A program made the translations under genes and the position numbers. 64,000 nucleotides of DNA from Novosphingobium aureum (GTDB taxonomy: Bacteria > Pseudomonadota > Alphaproteobacteria > Sphingomonadales > Sphingomonadaceae), in contig NZ_JADZGI010000001.1 in NCBI RefSeq assembly GCF_015865035.1, positions 2,294,001 through 2,358,000 on the forward strand, read 5' to 3'. Within the stretch, counting starts at the first letter, position 1; every line of letters starts with the position of its first letter. Below are positions 35,436 through 43,114 of this stretch, piece after piece. Below the pieces are notes generated by a model. The model saw nothing but the letters and a program-made list of their open reading frames with translations. It ran no database searches and was not told the origin of the DNA.

Positions 35436-36275
35436 CTAATCCGCGATCGCTCGCCGGTTGGCAAGACTGGGAAGCTGCCCGCGCACCTCGGCAATGCGGG
35501 CCGGGTCGATCTCGAAGAATGCGAGCGTGCCGGTTGCAGCCCCCGCCTCGCCCACGTCGAGCACCAGCTCACCCCAGGGATCCACGACCAGCGAATGCCC
35601 GAAGGTCTGGCGCCCGTCGGCATGCTCGCCTGCCTGCGCCGCGGCGACGACATAGGCGCTCGCCTCGACTGCGCGCGCCTGCTGCAGGAGGTGCCAGTGC
35701 GCCTGTCCGGTGGGGACGGTGAAGGCGGCGGGGATCGCGATCAGGTCGCATTTCTCGCGCCCCAGCGCCTCGAAAAGCGCGGGAAAGCGGATGTCGTAGC
35801 AGATCGCGAGGCCGAGCCGCCCGAGTGGCGTATCGAGCGCCACAACCTCGTCGCCGGGCGCATATGCGCTGGATTCGCGCCAGGTCTCGCCGCTCGCCAG
35901 TTCGACGTCGAACATGTGCATCTTGTCGTAGCGCGCCACGATTGCGCCGGTATCGTCGATGACGAAGGCGCGGTTGGCGAAGCGCCCGTCGCCATCCTCG
36001 GGACGGATCGCGAGCGAGCCTAGGTGAACCCAGATCCCCTCGCGCGCGGCGGCTTCGCGCACGGCTGCCAGCACCGGGTCATCGGCCTCGCTGCGGATGA
36101 GCGGGGCGGCGCGCTCGCGCTTGCGGTCGAGCAACCCGCACATCTCGGGCGTGAACAGCATGCGCGCGCCTTGCGCCTTCGCCCGGGCCATGGCCGAGAC
36201 GATGTCGCGGGCATTGACCTCGGGATCTATCCCGCTGGTCATCTGCAGCAGCGCACCCCGGCCTCCAGCGCCCAT
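35436..36275 (-). CDS. Carbon-nitrogen hydrolase (Nit family)
   Basis: A 279-residue nitrilase-superfamily amidase. The catalytic triad is Glu in FTPEMCG, Lys in YDKMHMF and Cys in AICYDIRFP. Nit proteins of this branch remove deaminated glutathione or omega-amides, which would fit its place after glutaredoxin. ATG 36275 is chosen because GAGGG stands just before it; ATG 36290 is 5 codons earlier and overlaps less well with a ribosome site. It ends 7 bases before the DUF1178 start. Confidence 0.88.
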   Translation of the reverse strand: MGAGGRGALLQMTSGIDPEVNARDIVSAMARAKAQGARMLFTPEMCGLLDRKRERAAPLIRSEADDPVLAAVREAAAREGIWVHLGSLAIRPEDGDGRFANRAFVIDDTGAIVARYDKMHMFDVELASGETWRESSAYAPGDEVVALDTPLGRLGLAICYDIRFPALFEALGREKCDLIAIPAAFTVPTGQAHWHLLQQARAVEASAYVVAAAQAGEHADGRQTFGHSLVVDPWGELVLDVGEAGAATGTLAFFEIDPARIAEVRGQLPSLANRRAIAD

Positions 36276-36294
36276 CACGCCCTCACCCATCGCC

Positions 36295-36558
36295 TCAGAG
36301 ACCGAGCAGCGGATCGAGCTTGCCCGCGCGCTCGAGCGCGTTGACGTCGTCGAAGCCGCCATAGGCCTTGTCGGCAATCAGGATCTGGGGAACCGTGCGC
36401 GAACCGGGCACACGCTCTTCCATCTCGGTGCGCTTGGGACCGCCCATGGTCACGTCGTATTCTTCGTAAGCGATGCCCTTGCCGTCGAACAGGGCCTTGG
36501 CCGCCACGCAATACGGGCAACCCCACTTGGAATAGATCTCGACCTTCGGCTGGCTCAT
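36295..36558 (-). CDS. grxC: Glutaredoxin 3
   Basis: An 87-residue thioredoxin-fold protein with the dithiol active site CPYC (residues 14-17), the cis-proline motif TVPQI and the glutathione-binding GGFDD segment, which together define bacterial glutaredoxin 3. It reduces disulfides and glutathione mixed disulfides in the cytoplasm. First gene of the grxC-nit-DUF1178 group. Confidence 0.94.
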   Translation of the reverse strand: MSQPKVEIYSKWGCPYCVAAKALFDGKGIAYEEYDVTMGGPKRTEMEERVPGSRTVPQILIADKAYGGFDDVNALERAGKLDPLLGL

Positions 36559-36678
36559 GCGTCTCGTTTCCTTTCGTTCGGGGCCCGCTCGGGGCCTGCT
36601 TGCTCCGGCCTATATGGGAGGAAGCTCCTGTCATGCAAACCGGGGCCAAGCCCCTGAGCGTGCTTGTGCCGTATCCCT

Positions 36679-36706
36679 CTTGAAACTGGGGTGAACGGGC
36701 ATATCT
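36679..36706 (+). promoter_or_regulatory. Candidate RpoH (sigma-32) promoter for hsp20
   Basis: CTTGAAA (36679-36685) matches the sigma-32 -35 box exactly. After 14 bases follows CATATCT (36700-36706), close to the -10 consensus. The transcript would start near 36712, at the first base of the thermometer hairpin. Confidence 0.6.
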
Positions 36707-36711
36707 TGATC

Positions 36712-36805
36712 TGCGAACCATGGCCCGAACGGGGATGGTTCGCAACGAGGTGCCGGATGGACCGGGCCTCCATCAACGAAGATTGCTCATTGGAGGATTT
36801 TTGTC
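36712..36805 (+). ncRNA. ROSE-type RNA thermometer in the hsp20 leader
   Basis: The 94-base leader folds into a first hairpin with a perfect 10-bp stem (TGCGAACCAT, 36712-36721, with 36735-36744), a second GC-rich hairpin (about 36745-36772) and a terminal one that hides the ribosome site. In the last, ATTGCTC (36782-36788) faces GAGGATT (36793-36799) across the loop ATTG, giving a G-G and a U-U mismatch in an otherwise paired stem. The TTGCT motif opposite the Shine-Dalgarno, with exactly these weak pairs, is the hallmark of ROSE elements, which melt at heat-shock temperature. Confidence 0.75.
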
Positions 36806-37282
36806 ATGAACCGTATCGACTTTTCGCCCTATCGCCGCTCCATGGTCGGCTTCGACCGCCTCTTCGACATGCTCGAGAGCCAGGCGCGGGTTAATTCCGG
36901 CGACAAGTATCCGCCCTTCAACATCGAACGTCGTGGCGACGATGCCTACCGCATCACGCTTGCGGTCGCCGGCTTCAAGCCCGCCGACATCGACATCACC
37001 GCACAGGCCAACCTGCTCACCGTGCGCGGCAACAAGCCCGACGAGCACGGCGAGGCCGAGTTCCTGCACATGGGCATCGCCCAGCGCGGGTTCGAGCGCC
37101 GCTTCGAGCTGGCCGACTATGTGCGCGTCGACGGCGCGGACCTTGCCGACGGCCTTCTGGTGATCGACCTCGTGCGCGAAGTGCCCGAGGCGATGAAGCC
37201 CAAGAAGATCGCCATCGGCGGCAACACGCTGACCGTGATCGAGAACGCTAAGGACGAGGACAAGGACTCCGCCGCCGCCTGA
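36806..37282 (+). CDS. Hsp20 / IbpA-type small heat-shock protein
   Basis: A 158-residue chaperone. The start FSPYRRSMVGFDRLFDML and the alpha-crystallin domain (about residues 35-130, PPFNIERRGDDAYRITLAVAGF and ERRFELADYV) match IbpA-type Hsp20 proteins, which hold unfolding proteins during heat stress. The C-terminal IxI-like motif is IAIGG/TVIE. Expression should be heat-controlled twice: by the sigma-32-like promoter at 36679 and by the ROSE leader. A strong terminator follows. Confidence 0.94.
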   Translation: MNRIDFSPYRRSMVGFDRLFDMLESQARVNSGDKYPPFNIERRGDDAYRITLAVAGFKPADIDITAQANLLTVRGNKPDEHGEAEFLHMGIAQRGFERRFELADYVRVDGADLADGLLVIDLVREVPEAMKPKKIAIGGNTLTVIENAKDEDKDSAAA

Positions 37283-37335
37283 GCGCTGAGAGACATGTCC
37301 AGCCAGCCATGACGCTGGCATCGATGAGAACGACC

Positions 37336-37366
37336 GGGCGGTCCGTGCAAGCGGGCCGCCCTTTTT
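37336..37366 (+). terminator. Rho-independent terminator after hsp20
   Basis: Ten pairs (GGGCGGTCCG with CGGGCCGCCC, one G-U) around the loop TGCAAG, followed by five T. Confidence 0.94.
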
Positions 37367-37504
37367 ATCACTTGTGACGCACAGGTTATCGTTTGTTCCG
37401 GCAACCCGCCGGATTTATGCGCACTTCTACATAATTCTGAACGCCTTGCCCTTGCGCGCAAAGACGCTGCTAAGCGCAGGACGAATGCGGAGTCGCACAA
37501 GCCT

Positions 37505-38488
37505 ATGAGTTTCCCGACCATTGTCGATGACGAGCCGGCGCGGCTCGCCGCGCTGCATCGCCTCGCGGTGCTCGACAGCGATCCCGAACCGGCCTTCGAG
37601 AATGTCATCGCGCTCGTTCAGTCAGTGCTGCGTGTGCCGATGGCCGCGGTCTCGCTGCTCGACGAGCATCGCCAGTGGTTCAAGGCCCGCGGCGGCATCC
37701 GTGCCCACGAAACCCCGCGCGACATCTCATTCTGCACCCATGCGATCCGGCAGGACGAGGCCTTCATCATTCCCGATGCCCGGCTCGACCCGCGCTTCGC
37801 CGAGAACCCGCTGGTCACCGGCGAACCCGGCATCCGCAGCTATCTCGGCATCCCCTTGCGCAGCCCCGACGGCTACAACCTCGGTGCGCTGTGTGTGATC
37901 GATACCGAGCCACGCACGTTCTCGGAGGCGGAGATTTCACTGCTCGGCAACTTCGCACAGATCGTGATCAACGAGATGGAACTGCGTAGGGCCGCGCAGT
38001 ACGACGAACTGACCCGCGCCCATAGCCGCCGCGCCTTTACCGACAGGCTCGAGCAGGAAATCGAGCGCCATCGCCGCTACGGCACGCCCGCCTCGCTGGT
38101 GCTGATCGACGTCGACCACTTCAAGGCGGTCAACGATACCCACGGCCACCCGGTCGGCGACCTCGTGCTCTCGGGCATCGTCGCGCTGCTCAACGAGGTG
38201 CGCCGCCCCAGCGACGTGGTCGGGCGGCTCGGCGGCGAGGAATTCGCAATGCTGCTGCCCGAAACCGACAGCGCGGAGGCGATGCTCGCGGCAGACCGCT
38301 ACCGCGAAGCGATCGCGGCCAACCCGATCGCGATCGGGCCTGAACGCACGCTCAGCGTGACCGCGAGCTTCGGCATCTCGGGGATCGCGGATGGCATCGA
38401 CACCCCGCGCGACTGGCTCGCATGCGCCGATGTGCCGCTCTACCAGGCGAAGCGCGAAGGCAGGAACTGCTGCCGCGCGACGCTCTAG
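37505..38488 (+). CDS. GAF-GGDEF diguanylate cyclase
   Basis: A 327-residue cytoplasmic signalling enzyme. Residues about 20-165 form a GAF sensor domain (with FCTHAIRQDEAFIIPDA and GEPGIRSYLGIPL). Residues about 170-327 are a GGDEF domain with the active-site motif GGEEF at 243-247, so it should make cyclic di-GMP from two GTP. The product-inhibition site RxxD (RPSD) lies five residues before GGEEF. The metal/GTP segment is IDVDHFKAVNDTHGH. No EAL domain follows. The ligand of the GAF domain is unknown. It is convergent with the oxidoreductase at 38496, 7 bases between stops. Confidence 0.93.
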   Translation: MSFPTIVDDEPARLAALHRLAVLDSDPEPAFENVIALVQSVLRVPMAAVSLLDEHRQWFKARGGIRAHETPRDISFCTHAIRQDEAFIIPDARLDPRFAENPLVTGEPGIRSYLGIPLRSPDGYNLGALCVIDTEPRTFSEAEISLLGNFAQIVINEMELRRAAQYDELTRAHSRRAFTDRLEQEIERHRRYGTPASLVLIDVDHFKAVNDTHGHPVGDLVLSGIVALLNEVRRPSDVVGRLGGEEFAMLLPETDSAEAMLAADRYREAIAANPIAIGPERTLSVTASFGISGIADGIDTPRDWLACADVPLYQAKREGRNCCRATL

Positions 38489-38495
38489 GCCGCGA

Positions 38496-39557
38496 TCAGG
38501 CCCCGAGCACCTCGTCGAGCGTGACCCTGCGGCCCTCCGCACTGGAGAGCATGGCGGCCTCGATCACCGCCTGGACCAGTTCGATTTCGCGGGTCGCGAC
38601 GGCTGGCTGTGCCTCGCCAAGGCACGCCTGCGCGACCTGCGCGTAGAAATGCTCCTGCGAGCCGCGCGGCAGCGCGATCTCGCGGTGCTCACCCTCTCCG
38701 GCATGGAGGTGAAGCGGTTCGGTATCGAGGCCCCAGTCGCTCGCGCCGGGACGTAAGCCCGCGACCGACTGGCCTTCCTGCGGATCGAGCCCGAACTTGA
38801 CGAGACTGCCGCCGGTCCCGTGGACGCGAAAGCGCGGCTCTCCGCCCGCTACGCACATGCCTGCGTGCAGGACCACGCGCATCTGCGGATAGCGCAGGAC
38901 GACGTGCGCCCAGTCGGACGCCCGGCCGCCATCGCGCAGCGCGGCGATGTCGGCATCGACGCTCTCGGGCGCACCGAACAACACCAGCGCCTGATCGACG
39001 AGATGCGGACCGAGATCGTACCAGATCCCCGAACCGGCACTGCCGTCCTCGCGCCAGCGCTCGCGCACTTGCGGGCGGAAACGGTCGAAGTGCGATTCGA
39101 AGTGGACGACGCGGCCGATCCGGCCTTCCTCGATCGCGGCGCGCACACCGAGAAAATCGGCATCGCGGCGACGGTTGTGGAAGGCGGTGAGCACGCGGGC
39201 GCGCTCGTGCGCCAGCGCAATCAGCGCGCGGGTCTCGGCAATATCCAGCGCGAAGGGCTTTTCGACCACCACGTGCTTGCCGGCCTCGAGCGCACGCGTA
39301 GCGAGCGCGGCATGGCTCGCGCTCGGCGTCGCGATGACGACGAGATCGATCGCGGGATCGGCGAAGAGAGCTCCAGCATCGCGCACCAGAGCGACACCCG
39401 GCAGCGGCGGTTGCGCCCCCTCGCTGCGCGCGACCACGGCGCGCAGCTCTAGTGCATCACAGGCAGCGATGTAGGGAGCGTGGAACACCCGGGTCGCCAT
39501 GCCGTTGCCGACGATGCCGACCCCGAGCCTGCGCCCTCCCTTGTCGTCTCCAGCCAC
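38496..39557 (-). CDS. Gfo/Idh/MocA-family oxidoreductase
   Basis: A 353-residue NAD(P)-dependent oxidoreductase. The Rossmann start GVGIVGNGMATRVFHAPYI, the family motif EKPF (in VVVEKPFALDI) and the second-domain HNRRRDADF and GIWYDLGPHLVDQ segments are clear. These enzymes oxidise sugars, inositols or reduce biliverdin and similar compounds; the substrate is unknown. The GTG start at 39557 lies 13 bases after the pyrG stop, so it may be co-transcribed with it. Confidence 0.87.
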   Translation of the reverse strand: MAGDDKGGRRLGVGIVGNGMATRVFHAPYIAACDALELRAVVARSEGAQPPLPGVALVRDAGALFADPAIDLVVIATPSASHAALATRALEAGKHVVVEKPFALDIAETRALIALAHERARVLTAFHNRRRDADFLGVRAAIEEGRIGRVVHFESHFDRFRPQVRERWREDGSAGSGIWYDLGPHLVDQALVLFGAPESVDADIAALRDGGRASDWAHVVLRYPQMRVVLHAGMCVAGGEPRFRVHGTGGSLVKFGLDPQEGQSVAGLRPGASDWGLDTEPLHLHAGEGEHREIALPRGSQEHFYAQVAQACLGEAQPAVATREIELVQAVIEAAMLSSAEGRRVTLDEVLGA

Positions 39558-39570
39558 CTCTGGCGCGGCC

Positions 39571-41202
39571 TCAGACGAGGCGCGAGTGGCGTAGCGCTGC
39601 GGCGATGAAGCCCGAGAACAGCGGGTGCGGATCGAAGGGCCGCGACTTGTACTCGGGGTGGAACTGCACGCCGACGAAGAAGGGATGATCCGGACGCTCG
39701 ACGATCTCGGGCAGCAGACCGTCGGGCGACATGCCCGAGAAGATCAGGCCGTTCGATTCGAGCTGCTCGCGATAGGCCGCGTTGACCTCGTAGCGGTGAC
39801 GGTGACGCTCGGAAATCTCGGTTGCGCCGCCATAGATGGTCGAGGCCTGGCTGTTGCCCGACAGCACCGCCGGGTAGGCGCCCAGACGCATCGTGCCGCC
39901 AAGATCGCCGCCTTCGGCACGCTTCTGGAGGCCGTCCTTCGACATCCACTCGGTGATGATGCCGACAACCGGCTCTTCGGTCGCGCCGAACTCGGTCGAG
40001 CTGGCCTTCTCGACACCGGCCGCGCGCGCGGCCTCGATGCAGGCCATCTGCATGCCAAGACAGATGCCGAAATAGGGAACCTTGCGTTCGCGCGCGAAGC
40101 GCACCGAGGCGATCTTGCCCTCGGTCCCGCGCTCGCCGAAGCCGCCGGGCACGAGAATGCCGTGCATCGGCTCGAGCGCGGCGGCGATCTCGCTGTCTTC
40201 CTTCTCGAAGATCTCGGCGTCGATCCAGCGGATCTTGACCTTGACCCGGTTGGCGATGCCGCCGTGGACGAGCGCCTCGTTGAGCGACTTGTAGGCATCG
40301 GGCAGGCCGACGTACTTGCCGACGACGCCGATCGTCACTTCGCCCTCGGGGTTCCCGAAGCGCTCGGTGATGGTGTTCCAACGCGTCAGGTCGGGCGCGG
40401 GCGAGGCCAGGCCGAAGTGGTGCAGGACCGCGGCGTCGAGGCCTTCCTTGTGGTACTGCAGCGGCACCGAATAGATGCTGGGCGCGTCGAGCGCGGGGAT
40501 CACGGCCTCGCGGCGCACGTTGCAGAACAGCGCGATCTTGGCGCGCTCGCTCTCGGGCAGCTCGTGCTCGCAGCGGCACAGCAGGATGTCGGGCTGGATG
40601 CCAAGGCCGGTCATCTCGCGCACCGAGTGCTGCGTGGGCTTGGTCTTGAGCTCGCCGGCAGCCGCGATGTAGGGCACGAGCGTCACGTGCACGAAGCAGG
40701 TGTTCTCGCGGCCCAGTTCGTTGCGCAGCTGGCGCAGCGCCTCGAGGAACGGCAGACCCTCGATGTCGCCGATCGTGCCGCCGATCTCGCAAAGCACGAA
40801 ATCAAGGTCGTCGGTGTCGGTCTGGGCGAAGTCCTTGATCGCGTCGGTGACGTGCGGAATGACCTGCACGGTCGCGCCGAGGTAGTCGCCGCGGCGTTCC
40901 TTGGCGATGATGTCGCGGTAGATGCGGCCCGAGGTGATGTTGTCGCTCTGGTGCGCCGAGACGCCGGTGAAGCGCTCGTAGTGCCCGAGGTCGAGATCGG
41001 TCTCCGCACCATCGTCGGTGACGTAGACCTCACCGTGCTGGTAGGGGCTCATCGTGCCCGGGTCGACGTTGAGATAGGGGTCGAACTTGCGGATGCGGAC
41101 CCTGAAGCCCCGGGCCTGGAGCAGAGCCGCGAGGCTCGCTGCCATGAGACCCTTGCCGAGCGAGGAGACCACGCCGCCGGTGATGAAAATATGCCGCGCC
41201 AT
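39571..41202 (-). CDS. pyrG: CTP synthase
   Basis: A 543-residue amidoligase making CTP from UTP, ATP and glutamine. The N-terminal synthetase domain starts FITGGVVSSLGKG and contains DPYLNVDPGTMSPYQHGEV. The C-terminal class I glutamine amidotransferase has the nucleophile Cys in FGICLGMQMA and the His-Glu pair in FHPEYKS. Length matches the family. It is downstream of secG with a hairpin between. Confidence 0.97.
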   Translation of the reverse strand: MARHIFITGGVVSSLGKGLMAASLAALLQARGFRVRIRKFDPYLNVDPGTMSPYQHGEVYVTDDGAETDLDLGHYERFTGVSAHQSDNITSGRIYRDIIAKERRGDYLGATVQVIPHVTDAIKDFAQTDTDDLDFVLCEIGGTIGDIEGLPFLEALRQLRNELGRENTCFVHVTLVPYIAAAGELKTKPTQHSVREMTGLGIQPDILLCRCEHELPESERAKIALFCNVRREAVIPALDAPSIYSVPLQYHKEGLDAAVLHHFGLASPAPDLTRWNTITERFGNPEGEVTIGVVGKYVGLPDAYKSLNEALVHGGIANRVKVKIRWIDAEIFEKEDSEIAAALEPMHGILVPGGFGERGTEGKIASVRFARERKVPYFGICLGMQMACIEAARAAGVEKASSTEFGATEEPVVGIITEWMSKDGLQKRAEGGDLGGTMRLGAYPAVLSGNSQASTIYGGATEISERHRHRYEVNAAYREQLESNGLIFSGMSPDGLLPEIVERPDHPFFVGVQFHPEYKSRPFDPHPLFSGFIAAALRHSRLV

Positions 41203-41276
41203 GGGATCTGGGCCTTAAATTGCATGGTGACACAAGGGCAAGCGCCCCGTGCCTCAATCCACAGGTCAAAATCAAT

Positions 41277-41309
41277 GAAATGCCGCCTGACTGCGCCAGA
41301 CGGCATTTC
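41277..41309 (-). terminator. Hairpin terminator after secG
   Basis: A perfect 9-bp inverted repeat (GAAATGCCG and its complement), with a shorter inner CTG/CAG stem. On the minus strand it is followed by ATTGATTTT, a loose T run. It lies 64 bases past the secG stop and before the pyrG start. Confidence 0.65.
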
Positions 41310-41372
41310 GGCTAGGTTGCTGTAGGCCTGCGCGCTCCTGGCCTGCCGGCCGGGCGCGAGCGCCGAATCTCG

Positions 41373-41762
41373 TTACTGCGCGCCCGATCCCGAAAGCGGA
41401 TCGTTTGCGGGCGCATCGCCTGCCGGCGCGGGCTCGTCGCCCTGCCCTGCGCTGCCCGCGAGCGGGTCTGCCGGAGCAGGCGAGGCTGCGGGCGCAGTGT
41501 TGCGCTCGAGCGAAGTGTCGATGTCGCCGGCCGAATTGGTGTCGACCGCCATGGCCGCGAGCACGATGCTGAGCACCACGAAGAGAACCGCGAGCACGCT
41601 CGTCGCGCGGGTCATGAAGTCAGCCGCGCCGCGTGCCGACATCAGGCCCGAAGGGTTGCCGCCACCGGTACCGAGGCCACCGCCTTCAGACTTCTGCATC
41701 AGGATCACACCGACCAGCGCGGCTGCGACCAGTGCCTGAACGACGGTAAGGAAAACGAACAT
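41373..41762 (-). CDS. secG: Preprotein translocase subunit SecG
   Basis: A 129-residue inner-membrane protein with the two SecG helices (about 3-24 and 54-74), the loop SEGGGLGTGGGNPSGL between them and a long, alanine/proline-rich C-terminal tail usual in alphaproteobacteria. It assists SecYEG protein export. The gene order tpiA-secG-pyrG is widely conserved in this class. Confidence 0.94.
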   Translation of the reverse strand: MFVFLTVVQALVAAALVGVILMQKSEGGGLGTGGGNPSGLMSARGAADFMTRATSVLAVLFVVLSIVLAAMAVDTNSAGDIDTSLERNTAPAASPAPADPLAGSAGQGDEPAPAGDAPANDPLSGSGAQ

Positions 41763-41946
41763 TCTCTTGTCTCAGCCTTCTTAGGAACCCGGTGGCCCCG
41801 CAACACAAGCGGCGCAGATAAGCGCAACTGCGCCCGAGCGCAACCCGTCCGCTCGGGGCAAACGTCCCGCTACTGCGCCCTGCATCCGCAAGAACAGGTA
41901 GCGAAGCTGCGCCACGGCAACCAAGTGCCGGGCGCACCTTGAAAAA

Positions 41947-42705
41947 TCAGTCCGCTGCGAGCGAAGCCGCAGCGCCGACGATGCCGAGGAAGCTTTCCGC
42001 GGTCAGACTGGCGCCGCCGACGAGCGCGCCGCCCACCTCGGGCACCGAAAGCAGTTCGGCGGCATTGTCGGCCTTGACCGAGCCACCGTAGAGGATGCGC
42101 ACGCCAGCGCCCGCCTCACCGTAGATCGCGACGAGCTTGGCGCGGATCGCGGCATGCATCGCCTTGACGTCGTCGGTCGAGGGAACGCGGCCGGTGCCGA
42201 TCGCCCAGACCGGCTCGTAAGCGACCGAGAGCTTCTCGACGGCACCTTCCGCAAGCGGACAGGAACCGTCGAGCTGACCCGAGACGACCGTCTCGGCATT
42301 GCCGGCATCGCGCTCGGCTTCGGTCTCGCCGACGCACAGGATGACGGCGAGGCCCGCAGCGAACGCAGCCTCTGCCTTGGCCTTGACGTCGGCGTCGCTC
42401 TCACCGTGGATCGAACGCCGCTCGGAGTGGCCGACGATCGTGAAGTCCGCGCCCGCATCCTTGAGCATGGGGGCCGAGATATCGCCGGTGAAGGCGCCGT
42501 TCTCGAGGGGGTGGCAGTCCTGTCCGCCCACCCCGATGATCTCCGCCGCGTCGCGCGTGCGGTAGATCAGGGTCGCCGGCGGTGCGACCGCGACCTGCAC
42601 CTTGGGAAAGCGTGCAGCGGCGCGGTCTATCGCGCGCACCTCGTTGAGCATCGCGCGCGTACCGTTCATCTTCCAGTTGCCGACGATGTAAGGCAGTCCA
42701 GCCAT
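41947..42705 (-). CDS. tpiA: Triosephosphate isomerase
   Basis: A 252-residue TIM-barrel enzyme interconverting dihydroxyacetone phosphate and glyceraldehyde 3-phosphate. Catalytic residues are visible in GNWKMNG (Lys), VGHSERR (His) and AYEPVWAIGTG (Glu), and the phosphate-binding loop in YGGSVKADNA. First of the tpiA-secG-pyrG group. Confidence 0.97.
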   Translation of the reverse strand: MAGLPYIVGNWKMNGTRAMLNEVRAIDRAAARFPKVQVAVAPPATLIYRTRDAAEIIGVGGQDCHPLENGAFTGDISAPMLKDAGADFTIVGHSERRSIHGESDADVKAKAEAAFAAGLAVILCVGETEAERDAGNAETVVSGQLDGSCPLAEGAVEKLSVAYEPVWAIGTGRVPSTDDVKAMHAAIRAKLVAIYGEAGAGVRILYGGSVKADNAAELLSVPEVGGALVGGASLTAESFLGIVGAAASLAAD

Positions 42706-43114
42706 GTCTTACCTTTGATCAGAGCCAGGCCCGTACGATCCCGGTCTTCCGCAAGGGAAGAGAATCGCCGGACCACTGTAACGGCGCGCTGCTAGGGCAC
42801 CAGCCACAGATTTGTCAAAACCCGCGCCGGTGTCGAGACGATAAAAGTACCGCACTGCACCATCGTGGCACCGCAGCCCTCGGGCGGCACGCGAAATTTC
42901 GGCCCTGTCGATAAACATGCGATGAACATGCCAGCCACGATGCCATCACGCGCCACCCACTGCGGGTCAGCCCCCTCGAATTTGCCCAGAAGGTTGCGAG
43001 TCGGCATTGCAGGAGCGCCAAAGGCTCCCTAAAGCCTGCCACCGTTTCCCAATACGTCTTCGGGCCCCGTGCCCGCGGCGCTGTCACAGACAATGCACTG
43101 ATCGGCCGACATTC
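42706..43114. other. Divergent control region between tpiA and ppiD
   Basis: 409 bases separating two divergent housekeeping genes; promoters of both must lie here. The only frame with some coding character is on the minus strand at 42792-43007, listed separately at low confidence. I see no structured RNA or known operator. Confidence 0.4.
42792..43007 (-). CDS. Possible small protein upstream of tpiA (doubtful)
   Basis: A 71-codon frame that would encode a protein with a mildly hydrophobic, cysteine-containing middle and no family I know. In favour: it reads in the direction of tpiA and its third codon positions are fairly GC-rich. Against: they are less GC-rich than in the neighbours, and there is no ribosome site before ATG 43007. 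It may simply be the tpiA/ppiD control region. Confidence 0.2.
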   Translation of the reverse strand: MPTRNLLGKFEGADPQWVARDGIVAGMFIACLSTGPKFRVPPEGCGATMVQCGTFIVSTPARVLTNLWLVP

